DNA from: DAOUKH01 sp965261455
Lineage (GTDB): Bacteria; Chloroflexota; Dehalococcoidia; SHYB01
Length of the DNA: 64,000 nt
Assembly: GCA_965261455.1 (NCBI GenBank)
Contig: OZ253453.1
Coordinates: 2,232,001-2,296,000, forward strand
Direction of reading: 5' to 3'
A model generated the notes under the pieces. The model saw nothing but the letters and a program-made list of their open reading frames with translations, was not told where the DNA came from and did not search any database. Positions within the stretch are counted from its first letter, which is position 1. Every line of letters begins with the position of its first letter. The position numbers and the translations under genes were made by a program. Below, one piece after another: positions 1 to 9,316 of the stretch.

Positions 1-348
1 GGCATCGGCCCTCCCTCAGGCGAGCTTCTTTAACCACCGATGTGGAAGCGCCATCCTCCGACCCTGGAGAAGCACGGAGTTGGGCCCCTCCGGTCCTCTC
101 GCTCTCTGTCGACCTTTGCATAAGCCCGTACGCGGGCAAGCATGGGTGGGGCCGGGAGGTCTTGCCTCTTCTCCCCACGGGAGAAGATTGAGATGAGGGG
201 CCCCCTCGCAACCACCACGGGTTATCGAAGTCCGCCACCCCGATTACGCAATGGTCTCCGCTGGGAGAGACCACGAGAAAGCGCCTCTAGGCGCGCGGGT
301 GCCCGCAGGGGGCCCTTTCGGTTCCCTCACGGTCACGCGAGACCTTCT
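1..348. repeat. Gene-free left edge carrying a dispersed intergenic repeat
   Basis: No credible gene lies before the dCTP deaminase stop. Bases 134-240 are nearly identical to 8093-8199 (a block with ggcaagcatgg, then cttgcctcttctcc, then gggagaagattgagatg). Bases 108-133 also resemble the start of the 71-bp unit at 7998. Bases 264-300 hold a further short GC-rich inverted repeat. ORFs read through here on both strands are repeat or shadow translations. The element resembles REP/MITE-like intergenic repeats; its function is unknown. Confidence 0.7.
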
Positions 349-1584
349 CTAATGCGGTGGCGGTTCGGCGAAGCCGGGGAGACCGGCCTGCTGAGGGGAG
401 ACCAGCGGCGGCGGGATGAAGTGGCGGCTGATCGCCCAGGTCTGGTCTTGATAGTACGAGCCCACCGAGCCGCTCCCGTAGAGCTGCTCCGGCCTGCCCG
501 CCATGCGCTCGAACTCCAGCTTGGCGATCTTCTGCCCGTGCTCCAGCGCGAAGGGCACGTCGTGGGCGCGCACTTCCATGACGGCCTTGCTTCCCGCCAG
601 CGTCCCCGCCTCGTTGTAGCCGAACCCGGGGTCGAAGAAGCCCGCGTAGTGTGTGCGCAGCTCGCCGCTCGTCGGGTCGTACGCCGTCATCTCGGCGGCC
701 ACACCCGGCGGTATCGAGACGCGCTCCTCGGAAACCAGCAGGTAGAACTCTTCCGGTTCGAGGATCAACCGTCCGTTCTGCTCCGCACGCACCTCTTCCC
801 AGTAATCGCCGATCACGTGCGCCTGCGTCTTCGACAGATCGACGAGCATGCTGTTCTTCTTCGCCCGGTAGCCGACTCTGCCCGTGGGAGTCCGCAGATC
901 GACGCTGAGGAAGAGCCCGCTACTCCGCACCACCGAGTCGAGGTAGTCTTGGCTCAACGGCGCCGGCGCGCCGCCCGGCGCGCTGGGTTTGAACAACAGC
1001 GGCTCAGCCGTGTGCAGCGCCCTAATATCGGCGTCCCCAAGCTTCGCGCTGCCGCGGATCAGCCGGAGCTGGTTCAGCGAAAGCCCCTCGCGGACTCGAA
1101 TCGTGAACGACCGCGAGACCACTTCGAGGAAGAGCGGCCCCGCGTAGCCCGCTTGGATCTCGTCGAAACGTTGCCCGTAGTCCGTGATAACCCGGGTGAA
1201 GACGTCCAGCCGTCCGATGGAGCTGCGCGGGTTGGCCTTGGCCCAGATGGAAGGGGGGAGGCGGACCTCTTCGAGCAGCGGGACCAGATAGGGACGGTTC
1301 TTTTCGAGGATACCGCCGCGCCGCAGATCGACGCTCCCCATCGAGTAGTCCGCCAGGCGTTCCTTCACCCGCTTTTCGGAGGGGAGGAAGCTGCTCCTTA
1401 GGCGGTGCGCCGTCGGCCCCAAGCGAAGGTCGAGACTCGCCGGCTGGTACGAGGCCTCGGGTATCGCGTCCTCGGAACGGACCCACCCCTCGCCCACAGC
1501 GCGCCGGAGATCGCCGTCGGCAAGCACGCCTGCCGGGGTCGAAGGGCCACCCAAGGCATGATCGCTCTCGCCGCTATCCTGCAT
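349..1584 (-). CDS. dcd: 2'-deoxycytidine 5'-triphosphate deaminase, long two-domain form
   Basis: 411 aa. It deaminates dCTP to dUTP in the cytosol, feeding dTMP synthesis. Residues 47-56 (QPASLDLRLG) and 119-125 (PRSSIGR) are the Dcd/dUTPase-fold signatures, and GYAGPLFLE (about 146-154) carries the Glu expected to be catalytic. A second dUTPase-like half follows at about 255-370, with PPGVAAEM and AGFFDPGFG. This is the long form (about 360-410 aa) known from alphaproteobacteria and some other phyla, about twice the length of E. coli Dcd. The first 25 residues are poorly conserved, so the start may lie slightly downstream. It is monocistronic, with about 200 bp separating it from the exporter upstream. 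A functional link to the flavin-dependent thymidylate synthase at 49.3 kb (dUMP supply) is inference. Confidence 0.85.
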   Translation of the reverse strand: MQDSGESDHALGGPSTPAGVLADGDLRRAVGEGWVRSEDAIPEASYQPASLDLRLGPTAHRLRSSFLPSEKRVKERLADYSMGSVDLRRGGILEKNRPYLVPLLEEVRLPPSIWAKANPRSSIGRLDVFTRVITDYGQRFDEIQAGYAGPLFLEVVSRSFTIRVREGLSLNQLRLIRGSAKLGDADIRALHTAEPLLFKPSAPGGAPAPLSQDYLDSVVRSSGLFLSVDLRTPTGRVGYRAKKNSMLVDLSKTQAHVIGDYWEEVRAEQNGRLILEPEEFYLLVSEERVSIPPGVAAEMTAYDPTSGELRTHYAGFFDPGFGYNEAGTLAGSKAVMEVRAHDVPFALEHGQKIAKLEFERMAGRPEQLYGSGSVGSYYQDQTWAISRHFIPPPLVSPQQAGLPGFAEPPPH

Positions 1585-1790
1585 GGCTCATGCACGCGCT
1601 CCAACGAATGGGGGATCGTTCAGGCCTCGCCTACCTCAGCGGGGCCGCGTGAAGGATAACGGCGAGCCGCCGTTGCGGTCTAGTAGCGCGAGCGGGGTGC
1701 GGCAGCGGGTAGGCCGCCCGCCGCGGGCAAAACCCCTACCACTGGCTGGATTCTTCCGCGTAGACGTGGTCCGGCAGCCCGTAGCCGATG

Positions 1791-4055
1791 CTACGGTTTC
1801 GTGCCCGCGCCGGGGGCCGAGCTTTCTTCGGTCGGCTCCACGCGCAAATCAGGGAGCCAGCGAAGGAACCGCGGCAGGTACCAGTTCCGCTTGCCCAGCA
1901 CCTCCATGCTCGCCGGGACAAGGACCGTTCGCACCAGGGTCGCATCCAGCAGTACCGCTACGGAGAGCCCGAACCCCACTTGCTGGTTGACGGTGGTCTT
2001 CCCCGCGGCGAAAGCACCGAACACGGCAACCATGATAAGGGCGGCCCCGGTGATCAGACCGGCGGTCGACCGCAGACCGTAGGCTACGGCTTCGGCGTTG
2101 TTTCCGGTCTGATCGTACCGCTCGCGGATGCGGCTCAGCAGGAAGACGTGGTAGTCCATAGACAGCCCGAAGAGGATGGCAAAGAGGAAGAGCGGTACCC
2201 AGACCTCAATGGATTCCGCGTGTTGGAAGCCGAGGAGGTCCGTAGCTACTCCCTTCTGGAATACCAGGACCATCAGCCCGTACGCCGTTCCCACGGAGAG
2301 GAGGTTCATGAACACGGCTTTGATCGGGAGGACTATGGACCGGAAGACGAGCATGAGTACGAGGAAACTGAACCCGAGCACGAAGGCGAAGACAATGGGC
2401 GTGTAGCTCCGGACGATGGCGAATACGTCGGTAGCTTGCGCGGTCACGCCGCCGACGAAGGCCTCTGCGTCGACCCCCTCGAATGCGGCGGGGATGTGCT
2501 GGCCGCGGATGGTCTCCACGACGTCGACGGAGGCCTGGCTGCGGGGCTCTCCGGGGATGATAGCCGTCAGCAGTGCCAGGTCTCTGGCGTCGTTGACGAC
2601 AGGGCCAAGAACGGCTTGCAGACCTTGGTCCGCCTCGAGAGATGCCTTGAGCTTTTCTATGGCCTGCTGCGTCTGAGGACTGTCGATAGCGCCGTCGATC
2701 ACGATATCGGTAGGGTTGAAGCTGGCGAAGGCGGGGAAGTTCTCTTCCATTACGAAGAAGGCCTCCCTGGTCTGGGTGCCTTCGGGGAAGACGTCGACGC
2801 CGTTGATCCCGGTCTCGATCTGGAAGTAGAAGACCGTGGCGGCGATCATGGGAACGCCGACGACGATGATGCTGATGACCGGGAACCGGGTAACGACGCG
2901 GGTTACCACCTCCCAGAACCCATGCCCGGAGGACTCGGCGGAGGGGTTGACCCTTCCCTTGCCGAAGAATGGGATGGGCAGGTGGTTGATTCTCGGCCCG
3001 AGGAGCGCCAGGTTGGCGGGCAGGAGCGTGAGGGTCCCCGCCAGCGCAACGAATACCACCACGATCGCGCCAAGGGCGAGGGACTGGAACAGGGAGAAGG
3101 GAACGATAAGCAGGCCGCAGAGGGCGATGATGACGGTGAGGCCGCTGAAGAGCACCGTGCGGCCCGCCGTTGCGCCGGTGCGCTCGATGGCCGCTTTCGT
3201 GTCCAGTCCGCGGGCCAGCTCTTCCCGGTAGCGGGATATTATGACGAGGGAATAATCTATCCCCACGGCCAACCCGATCATGATGATCATGAGGGTGACA
3301 AAGAAGAACAAATCGAAGGTCTGACCGATGAGCGCCGCAATGCCCATGGCAACAACGATGCACATGATGGACAGGCCTATTGGCATCAGGGCGGCGGCGA
3401 TGGTGCCGAAGAGGACCACGAGAATGACGAGGGCGATCGGGATGCCGACGCGTTCTCCCTGCCTCAGGTCGTTTTCCGCGAGCTCGTTATTGTCGTGGTT
3501 GGTGCTGGCGTCCCCTACCAGGAACACACGGAAGCCGTCCTTCCCGTCGGCTTCCTCGACAACGTGGAGGAGGGCGGGGATGTTCTCCAGGGCATCTTCG
3601 AAGGGGCCGGTCATGACCAGGGGTACGACGGTAGTCATGCGGTCATTGGAAGAGACGAGGGTTGGGTCGTTGGTCAGGTAGTAGTTTTGTTGAGGCGTTG
3701 GCTTGACGATGTCGCCCCCCAGGGAAAGAACATCGTCATAGACCGCTTCGACCTTTGCCTGGAACTCGGGGGCGTCCACGGTGAGGGAGTCCGACTGGAC
3801 GATAACTATTTCGTTGATCGGTTTGGGGCCCCGGAGCCGGTCCTCCAGCAGACGGTCGGCGCGTTCGGACTCGGCGCTACTCCTCAGCCGAAACTCCGTG
3901 GTCGTGCCCCTGTCGAGTATGTCCGTGAGCGGCTTCGGTCCGGGAGCCATTTCGGCGTCCACGGCGAACCCGCCCGCGATCAGCCCGATCACGGCCCAGA
4001 TGGCGATGACGACCAACGGCCTTCGCGCACTGATACGGGCCAAGAATTCAGTCAC
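1791..4055 (-). CDS. MMPL/RND-family membrane transporter
   Basis: 754 aa with a GTG start. It is an inner-membrane exporter of the MMPL branch of the RND superfamily, probably exporting lipids or drugs by proton antiport. The layout is duplicated: TM1 at about 15-33, a periplasmic loop to about 200, five TM segments at about 205-360 (including GLAVGIDYSLVIISRYREEL), then TM7 at about 390, a second loop, and a final TM bundle at about 565-735 (including GLSMDYHVFLLSRIRE). The GxxxDY motif in each half is the usual proton-relay site. The GTG start has only a weak purine-rich site (GAAAGAG). No accessory membrane-fusion gene is adjacent, as is normal for MMPL proteins. The substrate cannot be read from sequence. 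Confidence 0.88.
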   Translation of the reverse strand: MTEFLARISARRPLVVIAIWAVIGLIAGGFAVDAEMAPGPKPLTDILDRGTTTEFRLRSSAESERADRLLEDRLRGPKPINEIVIVQSDSLTVDAPEFQAKVEAVYDDVLSLGGDIVKPTPQQNYYLTNDPTLVSSNDRMTTVVPLVMTGPFEDALENIPALLHVVEEADGKDGFRVFLVGDASTNHDNNELAENDLRQGERVGIPIALVILVVLFGTIAAALMPIGLSIMCIVVAMGIAALIGQTFDLFFFVTLMIIMIGLAVGIDYSLVIISRYREELARGLDTKAAIERTGATAGRTVLFSGLTVIIALCGLLIVPFSLFQSLALGAIVVVFVALAGTLTLLPANLALLGPRINHLPIPFFGKGRVNPSAESSGHGFWEVVTRVVTRFPVISIIVVGVPMIAATVFYFQIETGINGVDVFPEGTQTREAFFVMEENFPAFASFNPTDIVIDGAIDSPQTQQAIEKLKASLEADQGLQAVLGPVVNDARDLALLTAIIPGEPRSQASVDVVETIRGQHIPAAFEGVDAEAFVGGVTAQATDVFAIVRSYTPIVFAFVLGFSFLVLMLVFRSIVLPIKAVFMNLLSVGTAYGLMVLVFQKGVATDLLGFQHAESIEVWVPLFLFAILFGLSMDYHVFLLSRIRERYDQTGNNAEAVAYGLRSTAGLITGAALIMVAVFGAFAAGKTTVNQQVGFGLSVAVLLDATLVRTVLVPASMEVLGKRNWYLPRFLRWLPDLRVEPTEESSAPGAGTKP

Positions 4056-4143
4056 GAGACGACTCTTTCAAGAGCAGGGTGGACCCCCTCCCGCGTACCG
4101 GCGGGAGTATACCCTACAGAGACAATCACCCGGTCAGCTTGAC

Positions 4144-4171
4144 TTGACACGCAACTGGTTAGTAGCATAGT
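4144..4171 (+). promoter_or_regulatory. Candidate promoter for the MpaB-like gene
   Basis: TTGACA at 4144-4149, then a 16-bp spacer and CATAGT at 4166-4171. The start codon chosen for the next gene is about 120 bases further on, so the leader would be long. Confidence 0.4.
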
Positions 4172-4295
4172 TGGGCTACCTCTGTTGCAAAGGGGCGTGC
4201 TGACTCGCGCAAGCGGCGCTCACGCCGCGCTCACGCCTCCGTCGTCAGCGGCGTCTCCCTGGGGTCTAGAGAGCTTCGAGAGAGGGATAGGCAAA

Positions 4296-5534
4296 ATGCG
4301 GAGCACGAACCCTCAAAGTTCTCCCGCGTCTGGCACCGTCAACGGCCGAAGCGGCCTCGACGGCGTCGTGCTGCCCACCGAGTACAGGCCCAACGTCGAA
4401 AAGGCGATGGCCTACAACCCCGACCTCGCGTCCGCCTACCTCCGGCACACGCTGATCGGCGACCCCCTCATGGACGACATGGCGGAGGAGCTCGCCCCGG
4501 TGCCGCAGGCTGACTTAACCCGGTTCATCCACGCCGGTATGGAGCAAGACGTGGAGGCCATGCGCGCCGCGCCGAAGGTGCTGCGCGACTTCTTCATCGA
4601 CTACCCCGGTCCCGATCCGCCTTGGCTCGACTACGAGGACTTCGCCCCGGGCATCCGCGCCTTTCACAGGGACAGCGGCTTGATACTTGCCGGATTCGCG
4701 GCCGGGGTGTTGGTCGACGGCTTCGGAACGCTCATCGCCAAGTCATTCGTGCTGACGGGCCGCGTGTTCGATTCCGGCGTCAGGCGGCTCCGCCAGAACA
4801 ACCGCCACTTCCTCGAGGTTTTCTTCCCCGGCGGGCTGGAAAGGGCCGGGGACGGTTGGAAGCTATCCGTCCGCATCCGGTTCATTCACGCTCGGTTGAG
4901 ACGGCTGCTGTACGACTCCGGGGAGTGGGACACGGAGGCTTGGGGCGTTCCCATAAGCGCGGCGCATACCGGCTACGCCGCCGCCTGTTTCTCCGCGCGG
5001 ACAATCAAACACTCGGAGTCCATGGGCGTTTCCTACACCCGGGAGGAGCGGGACAGCATCATGGCCGTCTGGCGTTACACCGCCTACATCATGGGGATAC
5101 CTGAGACCATCCTCTTCACCAATGAAGCGGAGGCCCTCGCCCTACACAGAATCGCCTCCATATGCGCGCCGCCTATCGCCGACGAGTCGGTGGTCATGGC
5201 GAACGCGCTCATCAACTCCACTCCTTTGGTCGCGGGCGTAGAGGACCCCGATGTACGGAAGGCTATGGTGGAGAAAGAGATATACCCCATCTCGCGGGCG
5301 CTTATAGGAGACGACCTCGCCGACCAAATGCGCTTCCCTAAGTCCAGGAAGATCGGCCTGCTGTTCCAGTTTCGGATGGTGCAGCGCTTCCGGAAGTTGT
5401 GGGCGAAGATTCGTAGGAAGCCCTTGGCGGCGGAGAGTTTCGGCGCGCTACTCTCAATCTCGGCGTACGACGAAGCCGGAATCAGTTACAGGATGCCCGA
5501 CCACGCGCACTCCGAGCGGTCCACCCCCTGGTAG
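4296..5534 (+). CDS. MpaB/Lcp-family (DUF2236) oxygenase-like protein
   Basis: 412 aa from the ATG at 4296. This start is preferred over an upstream in-frame ATG (4185) because the first 37 residues of the longer form look non-coding and an AGAGGG-like site precedes 4296. It belongs to the MpaB / latex-clearing-protein catalytic domain family (PF09995), whose characterised members are b-type haem oxygenases. Visible family signatures are VRIRFIHARLRRLL (about 190-203), WGVPISAAH, and WRYTAYIMGIPE (about 260-271); His in the first and Arg in the last are likely haem-pocket or active-site residues. There is no signal peptide. The substrate is unknown, and rubber cleavage is not implied. It is monocistronic and followed by a GC-rich hairpin. 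Confidence 0.8.
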   Translation: MRSTNPQSSPASGTVNGRSGLDGVVLPTEYRPNVEKAMAYNPDLASAYLRHTLIGDPLMDDMAEELAPVPQADLTRFIHAGMEQDVEAMRAAPKVLRDFFIDYPGPDPPWLDYEDFAPGIRAFHRDSGLILAGFAAGVLVDGFGTLIAKSFVLTGRVFDSGVRRLRQNNRHFLEVFFPGGLERAGDGWKLSVRIRFIHARLRRLLYDSGEWDTEAWGVPISAAHTGYAAACFSARTIKHSESMGVSYTREERDSIMAVWRYTAYIMGIPETILFTNEAEALALHRIASICAPPIADESVVMANALINSTPLVAGVEDPDVRKAMVEKEIYPISRALIGDDLADQMRFPKSRKIGLLFQFRMVQRFRKLWAKIRRKPLAAESFGALLSISAYDEAGISYRMPDHAHSERSTPW

Positions 5535-5613
5535 CCTGACAACCCCGCGCACGCCTCCCGTACCACGAGCACCACGCCCACGCCTAGGCGCGTCCTAACG
5601 TAGGTTCGACACA

Positions 5614-5643
5614 GGCCCCGCCGGCCCTCTGGGTGGCGGGGCC
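5614..5643 (+). terminator. GC-rich hairpin between the MpaB-like gene and tRNA-Ala
   Basis: Nine perfect pairs (5614-5622 with 5635-5643, GGCCCCGCC/GGCGGGGCC) around a 12-base loop that can pair further. No good T-run follows on either strand, so termination is only suggested. The position between convergent genes fits. Confidence 0.35.
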
Positions 5644-5770
5644 GATTCGTTAGTGGCTCATTCGCCGGTCGAGCCGAGATAGAAGCCCGTGCCGACCCCT
5701 GGGCGCGGTCGTCCTATGGATGGCGCAGGGAGGCCGCAAAGACAGCCGAATCCGGCGCGGCGTAACGAGG

Positions 5771-5846
<76 letters not shown>

Positions 5847-5983
5847 GGGTGCGCCCAGAAAGGCGCTTCTGAAGTATAGCAAATCGCCGCTTCCGCGACG
5901 TTACCGCATAGCCACGCCGCCGCGGACGTTTGTCGGCCCGGATTAACCCACGACGCCCTTTGCGGTATTATGGCACTCCCTCC

Positions 5984-7897
5984 ATGATCTTCCTTCGGCT
6001 CGCCATCATTCCTCTGGGTATCGTCTTCATGGCGGTCCTCTTCGTGGCTCTGGCATTCCTGAGGCTGGACGGCGGTCTCCTAAATCCCGACTACTACCCG
6101 AGCCTGCTAAAGAAGACCGACGTCTACCGCTTCGTTACCGTCGATGTCCTTTCCTCGGCCCTCGACGAGACGCGCCGACTCGAGCCTGGAGAATTCGGCG
6201 GCGACTTCCACCAGAACCCGCTGGCCGCCTCCGGACTCACCACCCCACAGATCACCGCCGCCGTGGGCCGGGCCCTCTCTCCCCAGGACCTCGAACGACT
6301 CGTCGCCCCCGCCGTCCTGGAGATAGGGGACTACGTCGCGGCGCGGAGCGACGAGGTGACGCTGACCGTCGACGCGGCCGGACACGTGAGAGGCGTGGTG
6401 GACGAGCTCGAACGGCTGATGCGAGACTCCGGCGCCTACGACGGCCTCCTCGAGCAGGAGGTCTACCCACGGATCCTAGACTCAGTGCGGGAAGCACGGG
6501 CCGATGTCGAAGACCCGTCCGGGTGGACACTCTTCCTCTTCGGTACCGATGAAGAGGCCGAGGACAGACTCGCCCGGGCCGTCCAGGGCGCCGTAACCCC
6601 CGAGTGGTCGGCGGCCCAGGTCGAACAGGCCCTCGACGAGGTGACGCCCTACCTGCTGGGCGAGTCCGACACCTTTGAGATCCGCGTTCGCCTCACCGAC
6701 GTTCAGACGGCCGCCGCCGCGGAGACCGCGTCCATTCTGCGCGAGGCCGACGCGCACGACATCGCGTTTACCGGCGTCGTCGAGCCCGAGTTAGAGGAAC
6801 GGCTGGGTACGACGGTCACGCTGCCGTACGGCATAGAAGTTGCGCGAGAAGAGATCGTCGACGCACTACGGCAGGCCGTGGCGCCGGCGCTGGTCCAACA
6901 ACAGGTCGAGCCGTTCATCGTTGAAGTGAGCGACTACCTGACGGCAAGGTCGGATGGCTTCTCCGCCGAGCTTTCCTTGACCCGGAGCAAGACGCTGGCG
7001 GCAACGGCCCTGACGAATCTCGCCGTCGCCAAGTTGGACCAGGCCCTGCGGAGCCTGCCCACCTGCGCTACGGAACCGGAGGCACGCACCGCCAGGGACA
7101 CGCTGGGCCAAGAGCTGCCGGCCTGCCTGCCCTCGGACGTACCCGCGAGCGAACTCGTGAGCCTGGCAACGCCCGGCATAGCCGACGCTGTCCGGGTCCA
7201 AGCCTTGGGGCCCGTGCCCGATACGGTCGCCTTCACCGAATCGGACTTCCGTGCGGCGTTGGAACGGAGCGGAGGCCAAGAGGCGCTCGACTCCTTCGAC
7301 GACCTTCGTGGGATCTTCGATGAGGATTGGACCTACAACCAGGACGACCTTCGCGACGACCTTTCCGGCGACGCCCTGAGCGCAATCGACGAGACCCGCT
7401 CCTTCCTCGCCGATGGCTACATCCACCCCCAGGACGACCCCGGCGATTTTGGCGTGGCCCTAGACGACGCCCGCCAGTGGTTCGGCGAATCTACGCGGTA
7501 CGCCTGGGCAGTCTACGTTCTTGCGGCGGTCTTGCTTGGCATCATCGGGCTCCTCGGTGGGCGAAGTTGGTCCGGCAGAGCGGCGTGGGCGGCGCTCGTC
7601 TTGCTGATCTCGGCTTCGGTGATCTGCATCCTCTCCTGGCCGGTCTATGAAGCACAGGCCGGCGCGGCCTTCGAGCAGGCGCGCGCCGACATCCTCGACG
7701 AGACCGGCGGGTCCTTCGCCGAAACATCGCGTCTCGTCGCGGGCAAGCTCGTCGACATCACGGAGACAGCCGCCCTCGACCTCGTCACGGGGATCAGATG
7801 GTCCAGCTTCACCGTGGCCCTCGCGGCCTTCGGCGCGCTCCTGACGTCCGTATTCTGGCACTGGATCGCCAGAGCGTTCCGAAGCTTCCGGCAATAA
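5984..7897 (+). CDS. Membrane-anchored protein with a repeated extracytoplasmic module
   Basis: 637 aa from ATG 5984; a TTG 54 bases upstream would only add residues before the first TM. The family was not recognised by name. TM1 is at about 3-27, followed by a long acidic exterior region of about 470 residues, two TM segments at about 500-520 and 525-547, a short loop, and a final TM at about 605-625. Three copies of a helical module can be seen at about 88-130 (ending EIGDYVAARSDEVTLTVD), 205-240 (EVTPYLLGESDTFEIRVRLTD) and 285-332 (EVSDYLTARSDGFSAELSL). Two Cys at about 350-375 could form a disulfide. There are no catalytic motifs; a structural or cell-envelope role is a guess. It stands alone between the tRNA and a repeat block. 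Confidence 0.7.
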   Translation: MIFLRLAIIPLGIVFMAVLFVALAFLRLDGGLLNPDYYPSLLKKTDVYRFVTVDVLSSALDETRRLEPGEFGGDFHQNPLAASGLTTPQITAAVGRALSPQDLERLVAPAVLEIGDYVAARSDEVTLTVDAAGHVRGVVDELERLMRDSGAYDGLLEQEVYPRILDSVREARADVEDPSGWTLFLFGTDEEAEDRLARAVQGAVTPEWSAAQVEQALDEVTPYLLGESDTFEIRVRLTDVQTAAAAETASILREADAHDIAFTGVVEPELEERLGTTVTLPYGIEVAREEIVDALRQAVAPALVQQQVEPFIVEVSDYLTARSDGFSAELSLTRSKTLAATALTNLAVAKLDQALRSLPTCATEPEARTARDTLGQELPACLPSDVPASELVSLATPGIADAVRVQALGPVPDTVAFTESDFRAALERSGGQEALDSFDDLRGIFDEDWTYNQDDLRDDLSGDALSAIDETRSFLADGYIHPQDDPGDFGVALDDARQWFGESTRYAWAVYVLAAVLLGIIGLLGGRSWSGRAAWAALVLLISASVICILSWPVYEAQAGAAFEQARADILDETGGSFAETSRLVAGKLVDITETAALDLVTGIRWSSFTVALAAFGALLTSVFWHWIARAFRSFRQ

Positions 7898-8316
7898 CGC
7901 CGGACGACCCGCCGGCCATCAAGGCGTAACACCCGAGGCCGATCAGCCCTACCGCGGATGGGACCGTTGCGGCGGGGTCTTAACGCCCTCTCCCGCTGGA
8001 GACCTTTGCGCAACCCGCCCGCGGGCTCAAGCATGGTGGGGCCGGGAAGTCTTGCCTCTTCTCCCAACGGAGACCGTTGCACAGCCGCCCGTGGGCAAGC
8101 ATGGTAGGGTCGGGAGGTCTTGCCTCTTCTCCCCACGGGAGAAGATTGAGATGAGGGGCACCCTCGCAACCGCCACGGGTCATCGAAGTCCGCCACCCTC
8201 GCGGTCAGTCACCCCGGTCACGCAAACGTCTCCCGCTGGGAGAGGGCTGGGGTGAGGGCGGGGGAAGCTCACGCTCATCGTCCCCGCCGTAGGCGCCGCG
8301 TCCCGTCCGGCGGACG
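7898..8316. repeat. Intergenic repeat block: two 71-bp tandem units plus palindromic repeat
   Basis: A 419-base gene-free stretch. A 71-bp unit beginning ggagacc.ttgc is repeated in tandem at 7998-8068 and from 8069. The second copy runs into the block 8093-8199 that matches 134-240. At 8228-8257 there is CTCCC-gct-GGGAG followed by agggctggggtgaggg, the same family as the element at 20445. The block sits between the ends of two convergent genes. It is not a CRISPR: there are only two copies and no short direct repeats. Confidence 0.75.
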
Positions 8317-9132
8317 CTACCACATCACCATGCCGCCGCAGACGTTGATCGACTGGCCGTTGATGTAGGCCCCCTTCGGCGTGCACAGGAAGGCGATCAC
8401 GTCCGCGATCTCATCGTCGCTCGCCGCGCGGCGCAGCGGGATTGAGGCCTCCAGCCGCTCCCACCGCTCGTCCCTCGGGTAGCCCAGCACGTCCATGCGC
8501 GACGTGTCGGTCACCCCCGGGCACACCGCGTTGCAGCTGATCCCGTAGGGGCCGAGCCACTGGGCCAACGTCTGCGTGAAGCCCTGCAGCCCGAAGTTCG
8601 CCGCCGCGTAGGCCCCCGTCACCGCCCCTCCCCGCTTGCCGCCCACCGACGACACGTTCACGATGCGCCCGCCCTCGCCCTGCTCGATGAGATGCTTGGC
8701 GACCGCCTTGGAGAACAAGAACGAGCCCACGAGCTTGATGTCGAGCACCTTGCGGAAGACCTCCTCCGAGAGTAGGTCGGGCGTCACTCGGTCCTCCCCC
8801 CGCCGGAAGGCGGCGTTGTTGATCAGGATGTCGACGCGGCCGAACTCCGCAACCGTCTCTGCGACCATGCGGTCGATGTCCGCCGCCTTCGTCACGTCGC
8901 CGACGACCGGCAGCGCGCGCCGGCCCTGCTCGCGTACCTGCTCCGCCGTGCTCTCGACGTCGCGCCAGCCTGCCGCCTGTTCGTCGGGAGGAAAAGACTC
9001 GGGAGCCCGCCCCGTTCCGGTGGGAACGACGTCGCAGCCGAGCTTCGCCAGCGCCACGGCGCAGGCCCGCCCGATGCCGCGTAGCCGCCCCGCGCCGGTG
9101 ATGATCGCAACCTTGCCGTCGAGCTCTCCCAC
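8317..9132 (-). CDS. SDR-family oxidoreductase with Tyr-x3-Asn active site
   Basis: 271 aa from the GTG at 9132, preferred because AGGAGGG lies about 8 bases before it; an upstream ATG at 9192 has no such site. It has a Rossmann fold with TGAGRLRGIGRA (about 13-24), NNAA (about 105-108), NVSS (about 159-162) and a C-terminal INVCGGM typical of FabG-like short-chain dehydrogenases, so an NAD(P)-dependent ketone/alcohol substrate is expected. The catalytic motif reads Y175-A-A-A-N179, so the invariant Lys is Asn (codon AAC). The protein may be inactive or altered. It is convergent with the membrane protein at 5984 and divergent from the enoyl-CoA hydratases. The exact substrate is unknown. Confidence 0.85.
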   Translation of the reverse strand: MGELDGKVAIITGAGRLRGIGRACAVALAKLGCDVVPTGTGRAPESFPPDEQAAGWRDVESTAEQVREQGRRALPVVGDVTKAADIDRMVAETVAEFGRVDILINNAAFRRGEDRVTPDLLSEEVFRKVLDIKLVGSFLFSKAVAKHLIEQGEGGRIVNVSSVGGKRGGAVTGAYAAANFGLQGFTQTLAQWLGPYGISCNAVCPGVTDTSRMDVLGYPRDERWERLEASIPLRRAASDDEIADVIAFLCTPKGAYINGQSINVCGGMVMW

Positions 9133-9316
9133 GTTCCGGCCCTCCTGCGTTCCAAAAAACTCCGGACGTCCCATACCATGGGCCGGCGGCATTGTCGCAA
9201 CCGCCCGCCCGTCATTCTACCGGCGCCCGATGCGGCCCGCTTCGCCTAGGCTCATCCGTCCTCTACAATGCCCGCGCGTCCGCGTCAGATCGAAGGACGC
9301 GCCGTGGAGAGGAAGC

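Noticed and set aside
142..1401. 419-aa plus-strand frame opposite the dCTP deaminase
   Set aside because: Begins in a repeat and mirrors the real minus-strand gene; Arg/Ala-rich with no motif.
4106..4111. TATACT on the minus strand as -10 of the MMPL gene
   Set aside because: No -35 or extended TG element at proper distance; left unannotated.
1788..4142. 784-aa plus-strand frame opposite the MMPL transporter
   Set aside because: Antisense shadow of a long GC-rich gene: no family motifs, very acidic and low-complexity, whereas the minus strand shows clear MMPL helices.
7998..8140. Possible CRISPR or satellite
   Set aside because: Only two units of 71 bp with no spacers of uniform length; fits a tandem intergenic repeat.
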